Shown here: one piece after another, positions 16,682 through 23,873 of the stretch
Layout of the letters: each line of letters starts with the position of its first letter
How positions within the stretch are numbered: the first letter of the stretch is position 1
Position numbers and translations under genes: made by a program
Assembly (NCBI GenBank): GCA_017460955.1
Contig: JAFTZY010000048.1
Coordinates: 62,001-126,000 of the forward strand
From: Oscillospiraceae bacterium
GTDB lineage: Bacteria > Bacillota > Clostridia > Oscillospirales > Ruminococcaceae
Direction: 5' to 3'
Length of the DNA stretch: 64,000 nt
The notes under the pieces: model-generated
Databases searched by the model: none
What the model saw: the letters and a program-made list of their open reading frames with translations, nothing else
Told to the model about the DNA's origin: nothing

Positions 16682-17692
16682 TCATACCTGGACAAATTCC
16701 TCAAAGCGGATGCCGCGCAGATAATCGTCCGTCCCGTCGCGCTCCCGGAACTGCCCGGCAAGCTGCGTTGCGGTTTCCAGGAACTGCTCCGAGAGCGCCT
16801 CCTCCTGCGCTCCCTGTGTGCGCAGCAAATGGTATGCACCCGTGGCAAAGAGAAGCCGCTGCCAGGGATTTTCCGAGGCGTCGTAAAATCTGCGGTTGCG
16901 CCGGAAGAGCGCAAGCCCGTGCTGTGGATCGCACACGCTCCACAGGCTCATGAGCGTACCGATCATGTAAAGCTCGAAGGGGTCGCCGTCGGCCTTGGGC
17001 TCGATCCGGCGGGCATATTCCTCCGCCTTGTCGTACTCTCCCCGGGAGAGATAAAAGCGCAGGAATTTGTGATGCGTCGCATAGGGAAGGCAGTATGCCC
17101 GCAGCCGTCCGGAAAGGATGGGCTCCGCCTCGCGCAGGGCGGCCTCCTCATTGCCCAGATACAGCTGGTACATCACCCGATGGTTGCAGCACAGGGGCCT
17201 GCCGTCCGAGCTGTCATCGAGCGGGGCATCGAGGAAACGGTAATAATTGGCCGCTGCCAGATCCCGGTCGATGCGCATATAGAAATACCCGCGCTTCATG
17301 AAATAGCAGCTCAGGCTCTTGCCCTGGTCGAGCAGCATCTCCTTGAGGGAGCGGAAATAGGATTCCGCTTCACTGCGGGTGACCTGCGGGAATTCCGAGA
17401 TCGCCTCCACGATCCAGCGAAAGCAGATGAGCATATCGTAGCGGCAGTGCTCGGACTCAGCAAGCTCCGGATGCTCCCCGTAGAAATGCAGCATCTCCGG
17501 GAAGCGGATGAGTCCGTGATAGCGGTCACCGGAAAAGATGGATTCCCGGACAAAATCATAGCGGAACCGGAACTGCCAGCGCACATCCTGCGCGGTATCG
17601 GCCTCCTCGATGGCCATGCGGATCGCGCCCAGACGGGCAGTCCCCCGCTCGTGCTGTTCAAATTCCTGTTCCAGTGTGGCAAAGTCACGCAT
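16682..17692 (-). CDS. Helical-repeat (TPR-like) protein, paralogue 1
   Basis: The 336-residue protein is cytosolic and helical. It is closest to the next gene: both carry RWQFRFRYD, ES(I/V)FSGDRY, DRDLAAAN(Y/F)YRFLDAPLDD and SDG. That long identical stretch shows recent tandem duplication. The C-terminal part has DPQHGLALFRRNRRFY and LLFATGAYHLL like the others. The ATG overlaps the last 8 bases of the HSP90-like gene, so translation is probably coupled, with GGAGGG just inside the HSP90 end. No catalytic motif is visible. TPR-type solenoids are the classic partners of eukaryotic Hsp90, which makes a co-chaperone or client-adaptor role plausible but unproven. Confidence 0.75.
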   Translation of the reverse strand: MRDFATLEQEFEQHERGTARLGAIRMAIEEADTAQDVRWQFRFRYDFVRESIFSGDRYHGLIRFPEMLHFYGEHPELAESEHCRYDMLICFRWIVEAISEFPQVTRSEAESYFRSLKEMLLDQGKSLSCYFMKRGYFYMRIDRDLAAANYYRFLDAPLDDSSDGRPLCCNHRVMYQLYLGNEEAALREAEPILSGRLRAYCLPYATHHKFLRFYLSRGEYDKAEEYARRIEPKADGDPFELYMIGTLMSLWSVCDPQHGLALFRRNRRFYDASENPWQRLLFATGAYHLLRTQGAQEEALSEQFLETATQLAGQFRERDGTDDYLRGIRFEEFVQV

Positions 17693-19481
17693 GGTCCGTC
17701 CCTCCTTCGGTCCCCCATCCGATCAGGGTAATGAGGTTCTCGTTGAGCAGCGGCAGCTCCCCGCCCTGCAGCGGGAAGCGTCCGGTCAGGAGCGCCTGCA
17801 CATAGAGGATCTCCACGCACACGCGCTGGCGCTTCGTATCGTCAAGGCCCATCAGGCGGCGGATGAGAGGATTGAGCGCATTGAGATAGAGCACGGACTT
17901 GTAGTCCTCGATCTCACTTGCAAACGAGCGGAGCATCGAGGCGAACAGCGCATCGGAATGCTCCAGGGAGTGCTCGATCTCCCGCTTGGTCTCGGCGCTG
18001 TCATCGAGCATGTAGAACACGGGCAGGTCCGCAGGGGAGAAGCTTTTGAGCTGCACCTGGCAGTCAAAGCGTCTGAGACTCTCCGATGCCGCCTGCACGA
18101 GCGCCTTGGCATCGACCTGGGTCTGCACGGACGGCTCCTCGAGAAATTCATCGAAATCCACCGCCGTGAGCGAGTAGATCTGCATGTTCTCCTCAAACTC
18201 GGCCATCCGGACCAGGAGCGAGGCATCGTACACATAGCATGCATTGACCAGAAGCTGTCCCTGCGCGAGCATGAGTGCCGAGGTGCGGTGGAACTGGTTG
18301 ATGCTCCGGGTCACGGCCACGGGATCGCGGCGGATCATCAGCTCCCGGCCGGTGAAGGTGCCCATGTTCGTCTCGAATTTCAGGAAGGGCACGAAGGTGC
18401 GGAAGAAGCGCTCATCCTCCTCGGCCATGGACTTGATGGTCATGCCGTGGATGTCGATGATCTCCTCGAGGAGCTCCGGCTTTGTACGGGACAGCCCCAT
18501 GAGGTATTCGGAGATACATTTCCCCAGCTCCTCGCGTGCCTGCTGCAGCAGTTCATCCTCGTAAAAGCTCTCGCGGGAGGCGGTCGGGCGCAGCTGTGTG
18601 GTGTTCAGAAAGCATTGCAGGAAGCCCGACCAGCGCGGCAGGATGCTCTCCCCGTCCGTGGTCAGGAGCATGTTTTTCAGATAGATCCGGTGCTGGTTCT
18701 TGGCATGCACGGATACGGTATGCGGAAGGATGTAGGCAACGCCGCTGAACAGTCCCGATGCGGATTCGAGCGGGATGTAGGTCAGAAACTCGCTGCCGAA
18801 GATCTCACTGCCCAGGCGCATGATATGCTCCTCGGCGGAGGCGCCCTGCGTCTGCTCGAACCAGCGGTTGATGCGGTAGGTCTCCTCCGCCCCCTCCATC
18901 ATCACCGGGAACGGCAGGGGCAGTCCGTAATAGCGCACGAGCTCGCAGATCTTCTCCTCCCGGAAATAGGTCTCGAAGCCCTTCTTGGCAGGGATGAAGA
19001 TTGCCGTACCGGGCTCCATGGCAGTCTCCGAGGGCGTGATGACATAGGTGCCGTCGGGCTTGCCGACCCACTCATAGACGCGGGAGGGATCCTTGACCGA
19101 GCAGGTGCGCAGGCGGATCTCATCGGTGACCATGAAGCACGAGAGCATGCCGATGCCGAAGCGGCCGATGTAGTCCTCGAGGATGCGCCCCGTTTCGAGG
19201 TCGCGCTTGGAGGACTGGCCGATGACGGCGAGGAACTGATGGATCTCCTCCTCTGTCAGGCCCGTGCCGTTGTCCGTAAAGGTCAGGCTCTCCCCTTCCG
19301 TGACGGCGATCCGGATACAGCCCTCCCCGAAGGACGCATCCTGCAGCCGTCTGCCGCTGATGGCATCGGTGCCGTTTTGCAGGAGCTCCCGGATAAACAC
19401 ATCCGGGCTGCTGTAGAGATGATTGGCAAGGATATCGATCATGCCGCCGAGATTGACCTTGAATACAAATGGCTCCGCCAT
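17685..19481 (-). CDS. Divergent HSP90-family ATPase (HtpG-like)
   Basis: The 598-residue protein has the GHKL ATPase fold in its N-terminal domain. Key residues are present: E32 and N36 (RELLQNGTDA), D70/G72/G74 (FTDNGTGL), G106-x2-G109-x-G111 (YIGRFGIGMLS) and the PGTAIFI strand. The middle domain retains LRPTASRESFYED. It is not canonical HtpG: the wording NLGGMIDILANHLYSSP resembles the separate 'HSP90 family protein' group I know from actinobacteria, where TPR-protein neighbours also occur. The C-terminus lacks MEEVD. A longer frame starts at 19523, but GGAGGTC 6 bases before the ATG at 19481 fixes the start. It is the first gene of a six-gene operon. Confidence 0.85.
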   Translation of the reverse strand: MAEPFVFKVNLGGMIDILANHLYSSPDVFIRELLQNGTDAISGRRLQDASFGEGCIRIAVTEGESLTFTDNGTGLTEEEIHQFLAVIGQSSKRDLETGRILEDYIGRFGIGMLSCFMVTDEIRLRTCSVKDPSRVYEWVGKPDGTYVITPSETAMEPGTAIFIPAKKGFETYFREEKICELVRYYGLPLPFPVMMEGAEETYRINRWFEQTQGASAEEHIMRLGSEIFGSEFLTYIPLESASGLFSGVAYILPHTVSVHAKNQHRIYLKNMLLTTDGESILPRWSGFLQCFLNTTQLRPTASRESFYEDELLQQAREELGKCISEYLMGLSRTKPELLEEIIDIHGMTIKSMAEEDERFFRTFVPFLKFETNMGTFTGRELMIRRDPVAVTRSINQFHRTSALMLAQGQLLVNACYVYDASLLVRMAEFEENMQIYSLTAVDFDEFLEEPSVQTQVDAKALVQAASESLRRFDCQVQLKSFSPADLPVFYMLDDSAETKREIEHSLEHSDALFASMLRSFASEIEDYKSVLYLNALNPLIRRLMGLDDTKRQRVCVEILYVQALLTGRFPLQGGELPLLNENLITLIGWGTEGGTDHA

Positions 19482-19518
19482 GGGTAAGACCTCCAGAACA
19501 CAAATTACAATTATATAT

Positions 19519-19547
19519 ATCATACCATATCCGGCACGAAATTACAA
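19519..19547 (-). promoter_or_regulatory. Promoter of the HSP90-family operon
   Basis: Minus strand: TTGTAA (19547-19542), 17-base spacer, TATGAT (19524-19519) with extended TGG, about 38 bases before the ATG at 19481. I see no CIRCE or CtsR operator at this promoter, so classical heat-shock control is not evident. Confidence 0.75.
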
Positions 19548-19587
19548 GCCCCTGCGCGAAATTTGTCCGCAAAAGACGAAGCGCCCG

Positions 19588-19851
19588 TCACTGCGGGCGC
19601 TGTGTGCGGATATCCGAATAGACAGTCTTGGCCGAAATGCCATCGAGCCGTCCGAGCCGTCCGGACAGGGAGCTGATGATCTCCTGCGGCGCATCGACGG
19701 CCACACTGATGATGTTGATGCCGCGCTGCCGGTAGGGGATCCCCATGCGGCCGATGATGTAGCTGCCGAATTCGTGCAGAATGGCGTTGACCTCCCCCAC
19801 CTGCTCCGGATCCTCCACGATAATGCCGATAATAGCCACTCTTGTTTCCAT
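19588..19851 (-). CDS. TM1266-family iron-only hydrogenase system regulator
   Basis: The 87-residue ACT-like protein has the family wording RVAIIGIIVEDPEQV, GRMGIPYRQRGINIIS, APQEIISSLSGRLGRLDGIS and KTVYSD. TM1266 proteins usually sit with the HydE/HydF/HydG maturases of [FeFe]-hydrogenase and are annotated as putative regulators; those genes are not in this window, so this copy stands alone. The start METRV at 19851 is preferred to the ATG 30 bases upstream because GGGAGGC lies before it. It has its own strong promoter at 19912-19940. It supports a fermentative, H2-producing anaerobe. Confidence 0.85.
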   Translation of the reverse strand: METRVAIIGIIVEDPEQVGEVNAILHEFGSYIIGRMGIPYRQRGINIISVAVDAPQEIISSLSGRLGRLDGISAKTVYSDIRTQRPQ

Positions 19852-19911
19852 GTGTACTGCCTCCCATATGCCACTCCTCATATTAAGCTATCAGGAGCGT
19901 TTCTGCTTATG

Positions 19912-19940
19912 ATTATACCATGACCGCCCGTTTCTGTCAA
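19912..19940 (-). promoter_or_regulatory. Promoter for the TM1266-family gene
   Basis: Minus strand: TTGACA (19940-19935), 17-base spacer, TATAAT (19917-19912) preceded by TGG. A near-consensus promoter. Confidence 0.85.
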
Positions 19941-20040
19941 GACTGCGTGGACAAATTAACCAATTTTGGTCACATATCCCATGTATCTCCGTTCAAAATC
20001 ACGAATATCCTTAATGGAGTCTTAATTATGAAAGAAACAG

Positions 20041-20069
20041 TGGACAATATACAGAATTTGTGGTATAAT
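20041..20069 (+). promoter_or_regulatory. Upstream promoter of the MacA/MacB-like operon
   Basis: TGGACA (20041-20046), 17-base spacer, TATAAT (20064-20069) with extended TGG. A second promoter follows at 20163. The rest of the 417-base gap 19852-20268 holds the TM1266 promoter and no ORF I would support. Confidence 0.7.
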
Positions 20070-20162
20070 AGGAGTCGCGATGTAAATACACTTTACATAC
20101 CGGGTGCAGCACCTCTGTGCGCAGCCGTTCCCGCGGCGGTGATTTTTTTCACGCAAACCCCC

Positions 20163-20191
20163 TTGACAAGCGGGAGAAACTGTGCTATAAT
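20163..20191 (+). promoter_or_regulatory. Main promoter of the MacA/MacB-like operon
   Basis: TTGACA (20163-20168), 17-base spacer, TATAAT (20186-20191) with extended TGC. The leader contains CACAGG/CCTGTG (around 20206-20227) and TCCCGG/CCGGGA small inverted repeats before the ATG at 20269. Confidence 0.8.
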
Positions 20192-20268
20192 TGGTCTGTA
20201 CTATCACAGGTAATACACTGCCTGTGGCAATGCTATGAAAGGAGCTCCCGGCGTCCCGGGAAAGAGTT

Positions 20269-21777
20269 ATGGAACAGGTTCAGAAGAAATCCAAGAAAAA
20301 GCGCACTGTCATTATTGTCGTTATCATCGTCGTGATACTGATAGCGATCATCGTGGGTGTTTCCGCCTGCTTTTCGGGTCTTGCCTCCTCGCTGGAGAAC
20401 ATGACGAGCATGATGCTGGAAACGACCACCGTGGAAAAGCGCGACATTGTCAATGAGATCAATGTTTCCGGCAGCGTGGAGAGTGAGAATCTGGTAAATG
20501 TGACGAGCACCGTCACTGCCAAGATCAAGACCCTCAACGTGGAGCTGGGCAGCCATGTGGAGGAGGGCGACGTGCTGTGCGAATTCGACAGCAGCGATCT
20601 CCAGCAGCAGTATGACTCCCTGCTCAAGTCGCAGAACAACGCCGACCAGATGACGCAGAACACCCACAAGATCAACCAGCGCAACCTGGAAAATGCCAGG
20701 ACCGAGAAGGAGGTCACGCTGAACCAGGCACAGCGCGGTATCGATGAATCGCAGCAGGCCCGTGACAATGCCTATGCCAAGGTCGATTCCCTGCAGCAGG
20801 AGCTCAATGACCGGACTGCACAGCGCGATCAGGCCAGAGCACAGCTCGAAGGGATCGAGGATCCTATGCTCCTGGAGGCTGCCGAGGCGCAGTACCAGAA
20901 TGCGGAGGCCGCTGTGCAGAACACGCAGGCGTCTCTGGATGCCCTGCGCGAGCAGCTCCCGAGCTATGACAGCGCGGTCCAGAACGCCAAGGATGCCTAT
21001 GCCTCTGCCGAGCGCAGCGCCAATGCCGCGATCCAGAGCTATCAGGATGTCCTGGATGCCGAAGCCTACAGCAGCGATTCCTCCTCCGAGGACCAGCTCC
21101 AGAAGCTTGCCGATTCCATCGAGGAGTGTACCGTGCGTGCGCCCAAGAGCGGCATCGTCACCTCCCTGAACGTGGCAGAGGGCTCCATCCCGACGGCTGC
21201 CGCACTCATGACCATCGAGGATACCGATGCACTCAAGATCACCGTCTCCATCGCCGAGAGCGATATCCTCAAGATCCATGAGGGCCTCAAGGCCGTTGTC
21301 AAGACCAATGCCACGGGCGATGAGGAATACAGTGCCACCGTCACCCGCGTTGTCAACATCTACAAGAGCTCCGATAACCCTTACGGCATGTCCGACAGCA
21401 GCGGCGGCGGCTATTCCGCGGAGATCACCATCGACGATTCCGACACGGAGCTGCTCATCGGCATGAATGCCAAGGTGCGCATCATCCTTGACGAGAAGAA
21501 GGATGTCCTGTCCGTACCGTATGAGGCCATCGGCGGGGACGAGGATATGGGCTTCTATGTGGTCGGTGTGGAGACCAGCGACGACGGTGTTTCCAGAGCC
21601 AAGCTCCTGTCCGTTGAAAAGGGCATGGAGGGCAGCTACTACACGGAGATCATCTCCGATGAAGCGACCGAGGGCTCCAAGATCCTCATGACCGCCGGCG
21701 AATACGAGGACGGCGAGGTCCTTCCGATCTTTGATCTGAGCAGCTTGCAGAATAGCGGGGAGAGCGCAGATGAGTAA
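20269..21777 (+). CDS. HlyD/MacA-type efflux adaptor subunit
   Basis: The 502-residue membrane-fusion-type protein has a basic N-terminus and one membrane helix (about 13-35). Its barrel-sandwich/lipoyl half-motifs follow (VSGSVESENLVNV, VELGSHVEEGDVLCEFDSSD), then a long coiled-coil hairpin at about 100-270 rich in Gln/Ala, the second lipoyl half (TVRAPKSGIVTSLNVAEG near 285-302) and a beta-barrel. In Gram-positives such adaptors work with MacB-type ABC transporters to export peptides, lantibiotics or drugs. The stop overlaps the start of the ATPase gene by 8 bases. The substrate cannot be read. No two-component system is adjacent. Confidence 0.88.
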   Translation: MEQVQKKSKKKRTVIIVVIIVVILIAIIVGVSACFSGLASSLENMTSMMLETTTVEKRDIVNEINVSGSVESENLVNVTSTVTAKIKTLNVELGSHVEEGDVLCEFDSSDLQQQYDSLLKSQNNADQMTQNTHKINQRNLENARTEKEVTLNQAQRGIDESQQARDNAYAKVDSLQQELNDRTAQRDQARAQLEGIEDPMLLEAAEAQYQNAEAAVQNTQASLDALREQLPSYDSAVQNAKDAYASAERSANAAIQSYQDVLDAEAYSSDSSSEDQLQKLADSIEECTVRAPKSGIVTSLNVAEGSIPTAAALMTIEDTDALKITVSIAESDILKIHEGLKAVVKTNATGDEEYSATVTRVVNIYKSSDNPYGMSDSSGGGYSAEITIDDSDTELLIGMNAKVRIILDEKKDVLSVPYEAIGGDEDMGFYVVGVETSDDGVSRAKLLSVEKGMEGSYYTEIISDEATEGSKILMTAGEYEDGEVLPIFDLSSLQNSGESADE

Positions 21778-22483
21778 TAAAGTTGTGATCTCCATGCGGG
21801 ACATCATCAAGCGCTACTACATCGGAAAGCCCAATGAGCTTCAGATCCTCAACGGGATCTCCTTCGATGTCACGGAGGGAGAATTTGTCTCGATCGTCGG
21901 CGCCTCCGGCTCGGGCAAATCCACGCTCATGAACATCATCGGTGCGCTCGACCGTCCGACGGAGGGCACCTATCTTCTTGGCGGTGTGGACATCAGCACG
22001 CTCAACGATGTCGAGCTCAGCCGCATCCGCAACAAGGAGATCGGCTTTGTCTTCCAGACCTTCAATCTGATCTCCCGCACCAATGCCCTGAAGAATATCG
22101 AAATGCCCATGATGTATGCGGGCATACCGAGAAAGCAGCGCATGCAGCGTGCCGAGGAGCTGCTCGAGCTCGTGGATATGGCCGACCGTGCCGACCACCA
22201 GCCCAATGAGCTCTCCGGCGGCCAGAAGCAGCGTGTGGCCATTGCAAGAGCCATGGCCAACCATCCGTCCATCCTGCTTGCGGACGAACCGACCGGTGCC
22301 CTTGACACCAAGACCGGCCGCATGATCATGGACCTGTTCCACAAGCTCCATCGGGAGGAGGGCACGACCATCGTGCTCATCACCCACAGTCCGGAGCTTG
22401 CCGAGGAGACCCAGCGCATCGTCACCATTAGTGACGGCAGCATTATTTCAGATACGGGGGTGAGAAGCTATGCAGCTGATTGA
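21770..22483 (+). CDS. MacB/LolD-type ABC transporter ATP-binding protein
   Basis: The 237-residue nucleotide-binding subunit has Walker A GASGSGKST near residues 43-51, the Q-loop VFQTFNLI, signature LSGGQKQRVAIARA, Walker B ILLADEPTGALD and the H-switch in LITHSPELA. The N-terminal IIKRYYIGKPNELQILNGIS is typical of the MacB-like exporter ATPases. It overlaps both neighbours (8 bases with the adaptor, 14 bases with the permease), so the three subunits are translated as a coupled unit and together form a complete tripartite-type exporter at the cytoplasmic membrane. Confidence 0.94.
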   Translation: MSNKVVISMRDIIKRYYIGKPNELQILNGISFDVTEGEFVSIVGASGSGKSTLMNIIGALDRPTEGTYLLGGVDISTLNDVELSRIRNKEIGFVFQTFNLISRTNALKNIEMPMMYAGIPRKQRMQRAEELLELVDMADRADHQPNELSGGQKQRVAIARAMANHPSILLADEPTGALDTKTGRMIMDLFHKLHREEGTTIVLITHSPELAEETQRIVTISDGSIISDTGVRSYAAD

Positions 22484-23756
22484 GAACATCCGGCTTGCGT
22501 TCACCTCGCTCTTTGCCAACAAGATGCGGGCCCTCCTGACCATGCTCGGCATCATCATCGGTATCAGTGCGGTCATCATGATCACGACCATCGGTACCTC
22601 CATCCAGAAAACACTGTCGAACACCTTCAATTCCATGGGCAATATGAACATTTTCGACATCGTGATCCAGACAGATGAGGACACACCGATCTTTGAGGAT
22701 GACCTGATCTCCCGTGAGATGCTCGATGAGCTCGTGACCACGTATCCGGATCATTTTGATCTTGAAATGTCCGAGAGCTTCGGCAATGCCACGACCCGCA
22801 ATGCCAAGGGCCAGACCATCACCATGAACGTGTCAGGCGCCATGGACATCACCCCTGCCTTCGACCATCGGAGGGGCCGCACGATCTGCTATGAGGACAA
22901 CAAGCAGATGAAGAATGCCGTATATGTCACGGACCTCTTCATCAACCAGTATTTCATAAACGGCGAGGACCCCATCGGCCAGACGATCAACCTGACCTTC
23001 TCCAACGGCGTGTCCGCGGATTTTGTCATCATCGGCTATGACGAGCTGCCGCAGATCTACAAGCGTCAGTATGCACCCGGCACCAAGGAGATCGACAAGA
23101 CAACACCCATCGTGGTGCCGCTCGACACGATGCTCCACCTGATGCACCAGGAGCCGGAGAATGAGTTCTATGCCATGGTGCGCTACAATGCCGATTACGA
23201 TCCTGTGATGCTCCAGGAGGAGCTGCAGGAGTTCTTCGATGAGAAATATGCCGAAAAGGCCGGCATCTCCATCTACATCTTCAACGAGCAGTCCTACCTT
23301 GGCATGATCAACACGGTCATCAGCATCGTGACCATTGCCATCTCCGTCATCGCGGCCATCTCCCTGATCGTCGGCGGTGTGGGCGTCATGAACATCATGC
23401 TCGTATCCATCACGGAGCGCACGAAGGAGATCGGTATCCGCAAGGCCCTCGGTGCGCAGAATTCCGCCATCCGGATGCAGTTCGTCGTGGAGGCGATCCT
23501 CATCTGCCTCATCGGCGGTATCATCGGCATTTTCACGGGTATGCTCGGCGGTATGCTCATCGGCTATATCGCCAAGGAGCTGGTCACGCAGTTCTATGCG
23601 GAATACGCAGAGCTGATCTCCATCACGATCCAGCCCTCCGTTCCCGCCATCCTGATCTCCGTGTTCTTCTCCATCCTCACGGGTGTGTTCTTCGGATACT
23701 ACCCCGCCAACAAGGCAGCCAAGATGAATCCCATCGACGCTTTGCGTTACGACTGA
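22470..23756 (+). CDS. MacB/FtsX-type ABC transporter permease
   Basis: The 428-residue permease has one N-terminal helix (about 20-42, NKMRALLTMLGIIIGISAVI) and a large extracytoplasmic MacB-type periplasmic-core domain (about 45-265). Three C-terminal helices follow, with the FtsX signature GGVGVMNIMLVSITERTKEI and IRKALGAQN, and the ending YYPANKAAKMNPIDALRYD is typical. It partners the adaptor and ATPase upstream. MacB-like systems act as mechanotransmitters that export substrates captured outside the membrane; the substrate here is unknown. The unit ends at a strong terminator at 23768-23798. Confidence 0.93.
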   Translation: MQLIENIRLAFTSLFANKMRALLTMLGIIIGISAVIMITTIGTSIQKTLSNTFNSMGNMNIFDIVIQTDEDTPIFEDDLISREMLDELVTTYPDHFDLEMSESFGNATTRNAKGQTITMNVSGAMDITPAFDHRRGRTICYEDNKQMKNAVYVTDLFINQYFINGEDPIGQTINLTFSNGVSADFVIIGYDELPQIYKRQYAPGTKEIDKTTPIVVPLDTMLHLMHQEPENEFYAMVRYNADYDPVMLQEELQEFFDEKYAEKAGISIYIFNEQSYLGMINTVISIVTIAISVIAAISLIVGGVGVMNIMLVSITERTKEIGIRKALGAQNSAIRMQFVVEAILICLIGGIIGIFTGMLGGMLIGYIAKELVTQFYAEYAELISITIQPSVPAILISVFFSILTGVFFGYYPANKAAKMNPIDALRYD

Positions 23757-23767
23757 TATGTTTCAAG

Positions 23768-23798
23768 CCGCAGTCCCATCACGGACTGCGGTTTTTTT
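23768..23798 (+). terminator. Terminator of the MacA/MacB-like operon
   Basis: CCGCAGTCC (23768-23776) pairs with GGACTGCGG (23783-23791), followed by seven T residues: a textbook intrinsic terminator. Confidence 0.92.
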
Positions 23799-23810
23799 AT
23801 GCATTTCCCC

Positions 23811-23840
23811 TTGACGGATGTACGATGCCTGTGCTATAAT
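23811..23840 (+). promoter_or_regulatory. Promoter for the transglutaminase-dockerin gene
   Basis: TTGACG (23811-23816), 18-base spacer, TATAAT (23835-23840) with extended TGC; the ATG follows at 23874 after AAGGAG. Confidence 0.8.
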
Positions 23841-23873
23841 GGATTCAATCATAACGTTAAGGAGCTGACTGCC

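Noticed and set aside
17610..19487. 625-codon rightward open frame
   Set aside because: Antisense shadow of the HSP90-family gene.
20235..20456. Upstream overlapping frame at the adaptor gene as a leader peptide
   Set aside because: It mostly overlaps the adaptor gene out of frame and is not protein-like after the first residues.
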